DNA of 6,485 nucleotides, taken from NCBI GenBank assembly GCA_020346205.1, contig CP070776.1:1604170-1610654 (forward strand), given 5' to 3'. The notes below the pieces were generated by a model. The model worked only from the letters and a program-made list of their open reading frames with translations. It did not search any database and was not told the DNA's origin. Shown one piece after another: positions 1 through 5,521 of the stretch. The translations under genes were made by a program, and so were the position numbers. The number at the start of each line of letters is the position of its first letter. The stretch's first letter is position 1. This stretch comes from Deltaproteobacteria bacterium (GTDB lineage: Bacteria; Desulfobacterota; Desulfobulbia; Desulfobulbales; BM004).

Positions 1-389
1 CATTTTTGTTTTCAAAAAGTCCATGGTGCGCTCCAGTTATTTTACTGTTATGTAAATCCTGTGATTGTGAAGCTAGTAGGGAATTAGCAAATTGCATGCC
101 TCTGAGAGTCCTATTGGCTTTGAATAATAAAGGCACATTCATACATATTAAAAATTATGCAGTTAACTGTTTGTTATCCTTGGTAATATTTTCTTTCTTT
201 AATGTGGGTGGCGATTTTTGTATCAGGCATATTCAGAAAGCAATGTGTTTGTGCGAGTCGCGAAACGTAAACAAGGTTTCCTTTTATGGGCAGTAGTGGT
301 GAATCTTTTGGGAAGTTGTTCAAATAGTTAAAATATTGCAGGATGCACTTTGCTTCACACTTAAACAATATTGATCAGGAAAAATTGTA
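1..389. other. AT-rich region with no supportable gene
   Basis: I see no convincing coding region here on either strand. The open frames present (up to 96 codons on + and 64 on -) start at weak codons without a Shine-Dalgarno, resemble no family I know, and are rich in Cys/Phe/Ile as expected of translated AT-rich non-coding DNA. There is no tRNA-like fold. A 5-bp inverted repeat at 262-266/276-280 (GAAAC/GTTTC) is followed by a short T-rich stretch but is too weak to call a terminator. A promoter for the gene at 390 probably lies near the right end. TAAAAT at 329-334 is a possible -10, with only a poor -35 (TTGGGA, 308-313, 15-nt spacer). Confidence 0.5.
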
Positions 390-1577
390 GTGAAGTGCGA
401 AAACAAATTGAGAATAGAAAATAATCCAAAGCAAAATATGTATAAATACAAAGAGTTGGAATATCGCCGGAAGTGGTTGTACCAGCTGCAGTCTGAATTT
501 AAGCAGATATGCAGCTGGTACAGAATTTCACTTTCCGTGCCTGCCTTCAGAATCAGTGACAGCCTAATAACGCTTGGATCATGGAACCCTGAAACCCGGA
601 CGATAACTATCTCTGCAGCCCTGATAAACGAATATTCATGGGATGCTGTAATTAATGTTTTAAAGCATGAAATGGCGCATCAGTATGTACATGAGACTAT
701 GGGTAAAGGCAGGGAGCAGCCCCATGGTCAAGCCTTTACAGAAGCCTGTGAAAAGCTGGGTGTAGTGTTCCCTTTTAATACACCAAGCGGTGATACCCCG
801 AAAGTTTTTACTGACTACAGGCAGCCCGGCTATGATTCGGAGTATGACAGGAAAGTGAAAAAGGTACGTAAGATACTTTCTCTGGCAGGGAGTTGTAACA
901 TGCATGAGGCTGCTGCAGCAATGAGCAAAGCCAACAACTTTATCCGAAAATATAACCTTGAAAGGCTTGAAAGCATTGAGCCATCACACTACAGCTATGA
1001 AATTATCAACACGGAGAAGAAGAGGCTTCATGTCATATCACGCAGAATAGCAAGTTTGCTAATGGATTATTTTTATGTGGATATTGTTTATTCTGAACTC
1101 TTCGACCCGGAGAGTATTGAATCGTTCAAGACAATAGAGCTTTTGGGTACAGTTGAAAATGTAACTTTTGCCAGGCATGCCTATGAATATTTAAGCCACA
1201 GGGTCGAGTTTCTCTGGCAGAATTACAGAAAATTAACCAAGGCACCAGGTAAACTCAGAAAAACTTATATTTTGGGGCTACTGAAGGGGTTCCAGGAAAA
1301 GCTTGAAAGAGAAGAGAAGAAGCAGGAATTGCCCCCAGGTTTCACTGAAGGCAGAGGTAACTATAAAACTATAAGTGCGCTGGTTGTTGCAAAAGATCCA
1401 GGATTAGAGGAATTTACGGCACAGCGTTTTCCCAGGCTGCGTAAAGTACAGTACCGATCATCAGGTATTTACTGCACCGATACATACTCTGCAGGCAAGA
1501 TAGAGGGCAAGAAAATAACCATTTACAAAACACTCAAACATGAGGATGGAAATTTGGGAAAGCTGCTGAGCAATTAA
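390..1577 (+). CDS. SprT-like zinc metallopeptidase domain protein with DUF2786 domain
   Basis: This 395-residue protein has two recognisable parts. Residues ~25-130 form a SprT-like domain: the zinc-peptidase motif HEMAH lies at 93-97 (H93, E94, H97), and H112 in PHGQAF is the likely third zinc ligand, as in the SprT/Spartan family. Residues ~152-191 match DUF2786, with the hallmark pattern K-x2-KIL-x-LA...HEAAAAM-x-KA. The rest (~200-380) is probably the domain that usually follows DUF2786 (DUF7168 type); its function is unknown to me. SprT relatives include proteases that cut proteins crosslinked to DNA, but DUF2786 proteins are uncharacterised and often found on phages and plasmids, so a DNA-repair or mobile-element role is only inference. 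The GTG start is chosen because AGGA at 377-380 sits 9 nt upstream. There is no signal peptide or membrane segment, so it is presumably cytoplasmic. It stands alone, with no operon partner in view. Confidence 0.85.
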   Translation: MKCENKLRIENNPKQNMYKYKELEYRRKWLYQLQSEFKQICSWYRISLSVPAFRISDSLITLGSWNPETRTITISAALINEYSWDAVINVLKHEMAHQYVHETMGKGREQPHGQAFTEACEKLGVVFPFNTPSGDTPKVFTDYRQPGYDSEYDRKVKKVRKILSLAGSCNMHEAAAAMSKANNFIRKYNLERLESIEPSHYSYEIINTEKKRLHVISRRIASLLMDYFYVDIVYSELFDPESIESFKTIELLGTVENVTFARHAYEYLSHRVEFLWQNYRKLTKAPGKLRKTYILGLLKGFQEKLEREEKKQELPPGFTEGRGNYKTISALVVAKDPGLEEFTAQRFPRLRKVQYRSSGIYCTDTYSAGKIEGKKITIYKTLKHEDGNLGKLLSN

Positions 1578-1652
1578 TTATATAAAATTTTAACTGATGG
1601 ATAAAGGTTTTGCCGTAATATGCTCTGTGTGTATTTATTTGCTTGATTTGTT

Positions 1653-1658
1653 TATAAT
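1653..1658 (+). promoter_or_regulatory. Candidate -10 element of the csp promoter
   Basis: A perfect TATAAT lies between the upstream metallopeptidase gene and csp. The hexamer 17 nt upstream (TGTATT, 1630-1635) is a poor -35, and there is no TG extension. If used, transcription would start near 1665, giving a csp leader of about 193 nt, similar in scale to the long leaders of enterobacterial cold-shock genes. A promoter nearer csp cannot be excluded. Confidence 0.35.
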
Positions 1659-1720
1659 CTGTTGTTATTATTGCCTTGTTAGTTGTGCAGTGCCTGTTTG
1701 TTTTCAGGCTCCTAAAAATG

Positions 1721-1760
1721 AACCGCACAATCGAGACCAATGGATTGTGTGGTTTTTGTT
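1721..1760 (+). terminator. Terminator-like hairpin 1 in the csp leader
   Basis: The arms 1721-1731 and 1744-1754 (AACCGCACAAT / ATTGTGTGGTT) pair over 11 bp with one G-U wobble around a 12-nt loop, and are followed directly by TTTGTT. It may end transcripts of the upstream metallopeptidase gene, or act as an attenuator within the csp leader if the TATAAT at 1653 is the csp promoter. The two roles are not exclusive. Confidence 0.5.
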
Positions 1761-1770
1761 ATTAAGGGGC
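1754..1770 (+). repeat. 17-nt direct repeat, copy 1 (csp leader)
   Basis: TTTTGTTATTAAGGGGC matches the copy at 1809-1825 at 15 of 17 positions, exactly 55 nt apart. This copy begins at the foot of terminator-like hairpin 1 and its final GGC opens the small stem 1768-1772/1782-1786. Confidence 0.7.
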
Positions 1771-1786
1771 AGAAGAACAGCCTGCC

Positions 1787-1813
1787 AGCCCGCATCAATA
1801 AATCGGGCTTTTC
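1787..1813 (+). terminator. Terminator-like hairpin 2 in the csp leader
   Basis: AGCCCG (1787-1792) pairs with CGGGCT (1804-1809) over 6 bp, mostly G-C, around an 11-nt loop, and is followed by TTTCTT. It is weaker than a typical intrinsic terminator because the T-run is interrupted. Its position 45 nt before the csp start makes it a candidate attenuator. Confidence 0.4.
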
Positions 1814-1825
1814 TTATTAAGTGGC
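1809..1825 (+). repeat. 17-nt direct repeat, copy 2 (csp leader)
   Basis: TTTTCTTATTAAGTGGC is the partner of the copy at 1754-1770. It starts at the foot of terminator-like hairpin 2, and its final GGC opens the stem 1823-1827/1833-1837 just upstream of the csp ribosome-binding site. The two copies therefore occupy equivalent places in two consecutive structural modules. Confidence 0.7.
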
Positions 1826-1857
1826 TCGGCATGAGCCTAATACAAAGGAGTTAAGAA

Positions 1858-2058
1858 GTGAAAGAAGGTACAGTAAAATGGTTTAACGCGTCCAAGGGTT
1901 TCGGTTTTATCGAGCAGGATAATGGTGGTGATGTATTCGTTCATTATTCAGCAATCAAATCTGATGGGTTCAAAACCCTTGATGAGGGAGCCAGGGTACA
2001 ATTCGAAGTTGTCGATGGTCCCAAAGGCCCAGCTGCTGACAATGTTGTCCAGTTATAA
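1858..2058 (+). CDS. csp: CspA-family cold-shock protein
   Basis: This 66-residue single-domain protein is a complete cold-shock domain of the usual length. It binds single-stranded RNA and DNA in the cytoplasm, and family members act as RNA chaperones that melt hairpins and can cause antitermination. Visible motifs are the N-terminal [15 protein letters not shown] with RNP1 (KGFGFI, 13-18), RNP2 (VFVHY, 26-30), and the C-terminal [10 protein letters not shown] segment. The aromatic binding-face residues W8, F15, F17, F27 and H29 are all present. The GTG start is fixed by AAAGGAG at 1844-1850, 7 nt upstream, and by the family's conserved start. The gene has its own structured leader and a strong terminator, so it is probably monocistronic. 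Whether it is cold-induced cannot be told from the protein. Confidence 0.97.
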   Translation: MKEGTVKWFNASKGFGFIEQDNGGDVFVHYSAIKSDGFKTLDEGARVQFEVVDGPKGPAADNVVQL

Positions 2059-2078
2059 GATTAAGTAGTAAATTAAAT

Positions 2079-2112
2079 AAAAAAAGCCCCGCATTGTGCG
2101 GGGCTTTTTTTT
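2079..2112. terminator. Bidirectional intrinsic terminator between csp and slyD
   Basis: GCCCCGCA (2086-2093) and TGCGGGGC (2097-2104) form a perfect 8-bp GC-rich stem with a TTG loop, flanked by a run of seven A (2079-2085) on the left and eight T (2105-2112) on the right. It can therefore work for csp on the + strand and for the convergent slyD on the - strand. Confidence 0.95.
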
Positions 2113-2138
2113 GTCTAGTAAAACTAATATTAACTTTA

Positions 2139-2669
2139 CTACCCGCAGTTGCAACCGGGTCCACATTCATCTGCAGTATCTGTACCGCAAGCGCATCCTG
2201 CACTCATGCTGGAGGCTGCCTGGGCTAATTCTTCAGCAGTAGGTTCACGTACTTCAACCACGTTGACGTCAAAATGAAGCTGTTTGCCGGCCATGGGATG
2301 GTTGAGATCAACCGTAATGGTATCATTCTCATTAATCTTTGCCACGGTAATCATGAATGGTCCACGGGGTCCCTGGGCCTCAAATGCCATTCCTGGCTTG
2401 ACTTCTACATCACTTGGAAACTGGCTCTTGGGAATTTCCTGGAACAGGTCATCTTTAACCGGACCATAGGCGTCTTCAGGCTCAACAACTACCTTGGTTT
2501 TATCCCCAGCCACCTTACCCATGAGAGCTTTTTCAAGGCCTGGAATTATTTGGCCTGTCCCGGCTATAAAACCTAATGGCTGGCCTTCGGGGGATTTGTC
2601 TATCTCCTGCCCTGATTCCAGGGTCAGTGTGTAATCAATAGTCACGTACAATTTATCTGCAATATTCAT
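2139..2669 (-). CDS. slyD: FKBP-type peptidyl-prolyl cis-trans isomerase, SlyD type
   Basis: This 176-residue cytoplasmic protein is a proline isomerase and chaperone. SlyD of E. coli also binds nickel and helps hydrogenase maturation. FKBP sequence is seen at 1-70 (GTGQIIPGLEKAL at 37-49, PEDAYG at 64-69) and 121-141 (DLNHPMAGKQLHFDV), interrupted by the insert-in-flap chaperone domain at about 71-120, which is the SlyD layout. The C-terminal tail carries five cysteines (C159, C161, C169, C173, C175) in a CxC-x7-C-x3-CxC pattern and no histidine, unlike the long His-rich tail of E. coli SlyD. It is probably metal binding. An ATG at 2675 lies directly against the AGGAGG (2676-2681), so the ATG at 2669, 6 nt away, is the start. 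The gene is convergent with csp and has its own promoter and leader hairpin. Confidence 0.93.
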   Translation of the reverse strand: MNIADKLYVTIDYTLTLESGQEIDKSPEGQPLGFIAGTGQIIPGLEKALMGKVAGDKTKVVVEPEDAYGPVKDDLFQEIPKSQFPSDVEVKPGMAFEAQGPRGPFMITVAKINENDTITVDLNHPMAGKQLHFDVNVVEVREPTAEELAQAASSMSAGCACGTDTADECGPGCNCG

Positions 2670-2690
2670 TTGCATCCTCCTGTAAAATAA

Positions 2691-2730
2691 AAAATATCCC
2701 GATGAAACCTGAAGAATTGGTTCCATCGGG
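2691..2730 (-). terminator. Terminator-like hairpin in the slyD leader
   Basis: On the - strand the arms 2730-2724 and 2704-2698 (CCCGATG/CATCGGG, 7 bp) continue after one mismatch into four more pairs (2722-2719 with 2709-2706) around a 9-nt loop. A U-rich run, ATATTTTTTATTTT, follows. The structure lies between the slyD promoter and its ribosome-binding site (2676-2681), the position of an attenuator. No minus-strand gene lies upstream within about 230 nt whose transcript it would need to end. Confidence 0.5.
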
Positions 2731-2748
2731 CTCCGTTACTGACTACTA

Positions 2749-2776
2749 ACTCTAAGGCATATGCTGCTGTTGTCAA
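2749..2776 (-). promoter_or_regulatory. Candidate slyD promoter
   Basis: On the - strand a perfect TTGACA (2776-2771) is followed after 16 nt by TAGAGT (2754-2749), which matches TATAAT at 4 of 6. Transcription would start near 2742, giving a leader of about 73 nt that contains the hairpin at 2698-2730. Confidence 0.5.
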
Positions 2777-2846
2777 CCGATGCCAGTAATTTTTACCCTT
2801 TTATGACTGAAGAAGACTAACAGGTGCTGCATGTTGGATAAGGTTA

Positions 2847-2875
2847 TTCTCACTGAAATTAATCTATGGTATATT
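2847..2875 (+). promoter_or_regulatory. Candidate promoter for the DUF3786-pckA operon
   Basis: TTCTCA (2847-2852, 4/6 to the -35 consensus) is separated by 17 nt from TATATT (2870-2875), which is preceded by an extended -10 TGG (2867-2869). The start would be near 2882, about 80 nt before the first gene. It points away from the slyD promoter, making this a divergent promoter region. Confidence 0.45.
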
Positions 2876-2961
2876 GCTGTATACTTATTACTAAATTTAC
2901 TTCTTTAATAGAGTTCGGTCCTGTAAAGCAGTGAAAATATTAATTGCTCAGAGGGTAGAAA

Positions 2962-3585
2962 ATGCCTGAAAATACATTAAGTGGCGACCAGATAGCATGG
3001 GCCCAGGTGGATGGAAAAGAGCCGGGAGACATCTGCCGGCAGGCTGATGTCCAGTTTGATTTCATTGCCAACAAGTTTGTCATGCAATGTTTTGGGCAGG
3101 AAATATATATTGATGTAACAAACAACACAGTATCAAGTCCCTCCCCACAGGGGGATCACCTTTTACATGGACTGGGATATTTTTTTGATCTGGCTGCCTT
3201 ATGGTATCTGGGCAGCGCAAAAAATAAGCCTGAATCTGGCAAGCTCATTAGCCCGGCCAGCCTGAGCGGAGGCGAGATTTTTCTTAAGGGAACTCATGTC
3301 CTGCCACTGGATAAAATTGCAGAAAAGTATGGCAATGATCTTGAAGGTTTTCACTCTAAGGGACTTGAACTGGGGGGGCAAAAGCTTGATCATGGTGATG
3401 CCTCCTTGCGCCTCTATCCTTTTCCCCGGGTGCCGGTAACAATGATCCTGTGGGTGCCGGATGATGTGTTCCCTGCCAGGGCAGATATGTTTTTTGATGC
3501 AACCTGTGAACAGCACTTACCAACGGATGTTATCTGGTCCACAGCAATGACAGCTGTATTGATTATGTTGCAAGAAAACCAGTAA
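2962..3585 (+). CDS. DUF3786 domain-containing protein
   Basis: This 207-residue protein fits the DUF3786 family along most of its length. Recognisable pieces are the early W13, the FGQEIYIDV strand region (44-52), PESGKLISPASLSGGEIF (90-107), and the most conserved block at 153-189, which contains PFPRVPVTMILW, a PDD...PA motif, FFDATCEQHLPTD and single F/D positions typical of the family. The family is known mainly from anaerobic bacteria and archaea and has no established function that I know of. There is no signal peptide or membrane helix, so it is probably cytoplasmic. C25, C43 and C182 are scattered and form no cluster motif. The ATG has GAGGG at 2951-2955, 6 nt upstream. It lies 10 nt before pckA on the same strand, so the two are probably co-transcribed, which hints at a link to PEP/oxaloacetate metabolism without proving it. 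Confidence 0.8.
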   Translation: MPENTLSGDQIAWAQVDGKEPGDICRQADVQFDFIANKFVMQCFGQEIYIDVTNNTVSSPSPQGDHLLHGLGYFFDLAALWYLGSAKNKPESGKLISPASLSGGEIFLKGTHVLPLDKIAEKYGNDLEGFHSKGLELGGQKLDHGDASLRLYPFPRVPVTMILWVPDDVFPARADMFFDATCEQHLPTDVIWSTAMTAVLIMLQENQ

Positions 3586-3595
3586 TATTAACCAT

Positions 3596-5227
3596 ATGAA
3601 TATTGGTGCCCCTATGGATTTTAAAGATCGTGTCCCTGATTTTGGGTTGGAGTATCTCGGTCTTGATAGTGTCAAAGAAGTTCACTGGAACCTTTCTATA
3701 CCAGTTTTGTACGAATATGCCTTGTGCAACCGCGAAGGACAGCTCGCATCTGAAGGTCCCCTTGTAGTTACTACAGGAGAACATACCGGCAGGGCTGCCA
3801 AAGATAAATATATTGTTGATGAGCCAAAAACCACTGATGATATCTGGTGGGGCAAGGTAAATGTAAGCTACCCTGAGGAACATTTTGATGCACTGCATAA
3901 GAGAATACGTACATATCTGGATGGAAAAACTGTTTATGTACAGGATTGCTATGCCGGGGCCGATCCAGATAACCGTTATTCTGTCCGGATCATCAGCACA
4001 TTTGCCTGGCATTCGATTTTTGCCCGGAATATGTTCCTGCCCCAATCTGAGGGCAGCGAATCCACAAGGAATTTCATCCCTGAATTCACGGTACTTCACT
4101 GCCCTGAGTTTCAAGCTGATACGGATATGGATGCAACCCGCAGCTCCACTTTCGTGATTATAAATATCAGTCGAAAGCTTATTATTATAGGGGGTACAGG
4201 GTATGCAGGGGAAATAAAGAAATCAATTTTTTCTGTCCTTAATTTCTTGCTGCCGGGCAAAGAAATCCTCCCCATGCATTGCTCTGCCAACGTCAACAAG
4301 AAAGACCCTAGTGACGTGGCAATCTTTTTCGGCCTGTCAGGCACAGGTAAAACAACTCTCTCAGCTGACCAGAAAAGGGTTCTTGTGGGTGATGATGAGC
4401 ATGGTTGGTCAGATAAGGGTATCTTCAACTTTGAAGGTGGCTGTTATGCCAAGGTGATCCGCCTATCCAAAGAGGCGGAACCGGAAATTTATGCCACCAC
4501 TAAACGTTTTGGCACCATTCTGGAAAACGTCATAATGAATCCGGCCACACATCAGATTGATCTAGATGATGACACCCTGACAGAGAATACCCGTGCCTCA
4601 TATCCACTTTCGCATCTTCCTGATTATGTAAAATCTGGTACGACCGGGCACCCACGCTCCATTATCATGCTCACCGCCGATGCATTTGGAGTTTTGCCGC
4701 CGGTGGCGAAGCTGTCTGCAGAACAGGCTATGTATCACTTTATAAGCGGATACACAGCAAAAGTGGCAGGTACCGAGAAAGGTATTGTTGACCCGGTGGC
4801 TACTTTTTCAGCATGCTTTGGGGCACCTTTCATGATGAGGCATCCTTCGGTGTACGCTCAACTTCTTGAAAAAAAAATAATGGAGCATAAGTCTATCTGC
4901 TGGTTGGTCAATACGGGCTGGGTTGGGGGACCGTATGGTGTTGGCAGGAGAATGGAAATAAAATATACCCGGGCACTCTTGAATGCCGCCCTGGACGGGG
5001 TTTTAAATGATATAGAGATGCACGAGGATCCTCTATTTGGTTTCCATGTACCAGTCTCAGTCCCAGAGGTTCCATCCGAGGTTCTCAATCCCAGGAATGC
5101 ATGGAGTGATAAAGAAGCATATGACAACCAGGCCCAAAAACTCGCCAGGCTCTTTAATGAGAATTTTAAACAGTTCAGAGATAATGTCCCTGACTATGTC
5201 GTTGGGGCGGGACCAAGGATAGATTGA
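3596..5227 (+). CDS. pckA: Phosphoenolpyruvate carboxykinase (ATP)
   Basis: This 543-residue enzyme (family ~520-545) converts oxaloacetate and ATP to PEP, CO2 and ADP in the cytoplasm. It works in gluconeogenesis or, in some anaerobes, in reverse as an ATP-yielding CO2-fixing step. The active site is intact by comparison with the E. coli enzyme: R66 (in TGRAAKDKY), Y203 and K209 (GGTGYAGEIKKS), H228 (MHCSAN), P-loop GLSGTGKTT at 246-254 with K252, the metal-binding GDDEHGW at 265-271 with D266/D267, R333 (ENTRASYP), and the adenine-side RRMEIKYTRA region at 451-460. The P-loop sequence and the length indicate the ATP type, not the GTP type. The usual RSPKDK is RAAKDK here, a mild variation. 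The ATG at 3596 has no clear Shine-Dalgarno; a second ATG at 3614 has none either. The start lies 10 nt after the DUF3786 stop, so translational coupling is likely. Confidence 0.97.
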   Translation: MNIGAPMDFKDRVPDFGLEYLGLDSVKEVHWNLSIPVLYEYALCNREGQLASEGPLVVTTGEHTGRAAKDKYIVDEPKTTDDIWWGKVNVSYPEEHFDALHKRIRTYLDGKTVYVQDCYAGADPDNRYSVRIISTFAWHSIFARNMFLPQSEGSESTRNFIPEFTVLHCPEFQADTDMDATRSSTFVIINISRKLIIIGGTGYAGEIKKSIFSVLNFLLPGKEILPMHCSANVNKKDPSDVAIFFGLSGTGKTTLSADQKRVLVGDDEHGWSDKGIFNFEGGCYAKVIRLSKEAEPEIYATTKRFGTILENVIMNPATHQIDLDDDTLTENTRASYPLSHLPDYVKSGTTGHPRSIIMLTADAFGVLPPVAKLSAEQAMYHFISGYTAKVAGTEKGIVDPVATFSACFGAPFMMRHPSVYAQLLEKKIMEHKSICWLVNTGWVGGPYGVGRRMEIKYTRALLNAALDGVLNDIEMHEDPLFGFHVPVSVPEVPSEVLNPRNAWSDKEAYDNQAQKLARLFNENFKQFRDNVPDYVVGAGPRID

Positions 5228-5243
5228 AAGATTTAAAAAAATT

Positions 5244-5465
5244 TTACGTGGTGCTTACTGTAACAACTTCATAAAGTTTACCCTCGAATACAACCTGATC
5301 ACCGTGATATAGTTTTCGGCCGCGCCGAGTCTCGACTTCACCGTTTACTGTAACCTCTTTGTTGGCAATGCGAAATTTTGCCTCGCTGCCATCCTGTACA
5401 GCATTTGCAAATTTAAGCAGTTGGGAAAGGCGGATGGTTTCTGTTTCTATTGTAATGGAAACCAT
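5244..5465 (-). CDS. Small S4-domain RNA-binding protein, YaaA-like
   Basis: This 73-residue protein is essentially a single S4 RNA-binding domain. It shows the family pattern ITIETETIRLSQLLKFA near the start, then G-x-EAK at 26-30, V-x-VNGE at 38-43, RRGRKLYHGD at 47-56 and a final V-x-F-x-G-x2-YEVV strand. Relatives such as B. subtilis YaaA/RlbA and E. coli YbcJ are thought to bind structured or ribosomal RNA; the exact role is not settled. The ATG at 5465 is chosen because it gives the normal family N-terminus. The frame is open back to a TTG at 5507, but that adds 14 non-conserved residues lying inside a hairpin. No Shine-Dalgarno precedes either start, so coupling to the upstream lipoprotein gene (57 nt away) is possible. 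It ends 16 nt from the convergent pckA stop. Confidence 0.88.
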   Translation of the reverse strand: MVSITIETETIRLSQLLKFANAVQDGSEAKFRIANKEVTVNGEVETRRGRKLYHGDQVVFEGKLYEVVTVSTT

Positions 5466-5477
5466 GGGGAGCAGTAT

Positions 5478-5505
5478 GCCGGGCTGCCTTTTCAGACGGC
5501 CCGGC
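5478..5505 (-). other. Hairpin between the lipoprotein and S4 genes
   Basis: GCCGGGC at both ends (5478-5484 pairing with 5499-5505) extends inward by a G-U and a G-C pair to a 9-bp stem with a 10-nt loop. No T-run follows on either strand, so it is not a standard intrinsic terminator. It sits just 12 nt before the S4 gene's ATG and could protect the upstream mRNA end, reduce read-through, or influence translation of the S4 gene. Confidence 0.6.
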
Positions 5506-5521
5506 AACTTAAGAGTGATTT

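Larger units (their letters stand above)
1665..1857 (+). promoter_or_regulatory. Structured 5' leader of the cold-shock gene
   Basis: This stretch is packed with inverted repeats in order: a 5-bp stem GCCTG/CAGGC (1692-1696/1705-1709); an 11-bp terminator-like hairpin (1721-1754); a 5-bp stem GGCAG/CTGCC (1768-1772/1782-1786); a second terminator-like hairpin (1787-1809); and a 5-bp stem GGCTC/GAGCC (1823-1827/1833-1837) ending 6 nt before the Shine-Dalgarno. CAGGCT at 1705-1710 can also pair with AGCCTG at 1779-1784, which would break two of the small stems, so alternative folds are possible. Cold-shock genes commonly have long structured leaders that control RNA stability and translation. 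A role here is inferred from position and structure. I do not recognise a known riboswitch class. Confidence 0.5.

Noticed and set aside
6..296. 96-codon open frame at the left edge (+)
   Set aside because: It has a TTG start with no Shine-Dalgarno, no recognisable domain, and composition typical of translated AT-rich non-coding DNA.
1597..1854. 85-codon open frame across the csp leader (+)
   Set aside because: It has no ribosome-binding site and its sequence is explained by the inverted repeats of the leader. The hydrophobic start reflects the T-rich DNA around the promoter.
2670..2726. 19-residue N-terminal extension of SlyD
   Set aside because: It reads through the leader hairpin and the AGGAGG site. 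The ATG at 2669 has ideal spacing and gives the normal SlyD N-terminus.
3563..4114. 183-codon open frame antisense to pckA
   Set aside because: It lies wholly opposite highly conserved pckA sequence and the end of the DUF3786 gene, and has no family resemblance.
4111..4428. Antisense open frame over the pckA P-loop region
   Set aside because: It is a shadow of the coding strand, with no independent ribosome-binding site or domain.
5228..5243. Possible terminator between the convergent pckA and S4 genes
   Set aside because: The 16-nt gap is an AT stretch (TTTAAAAAAATTTT) without any GC stem, so no intrinsic terminator can be supported.
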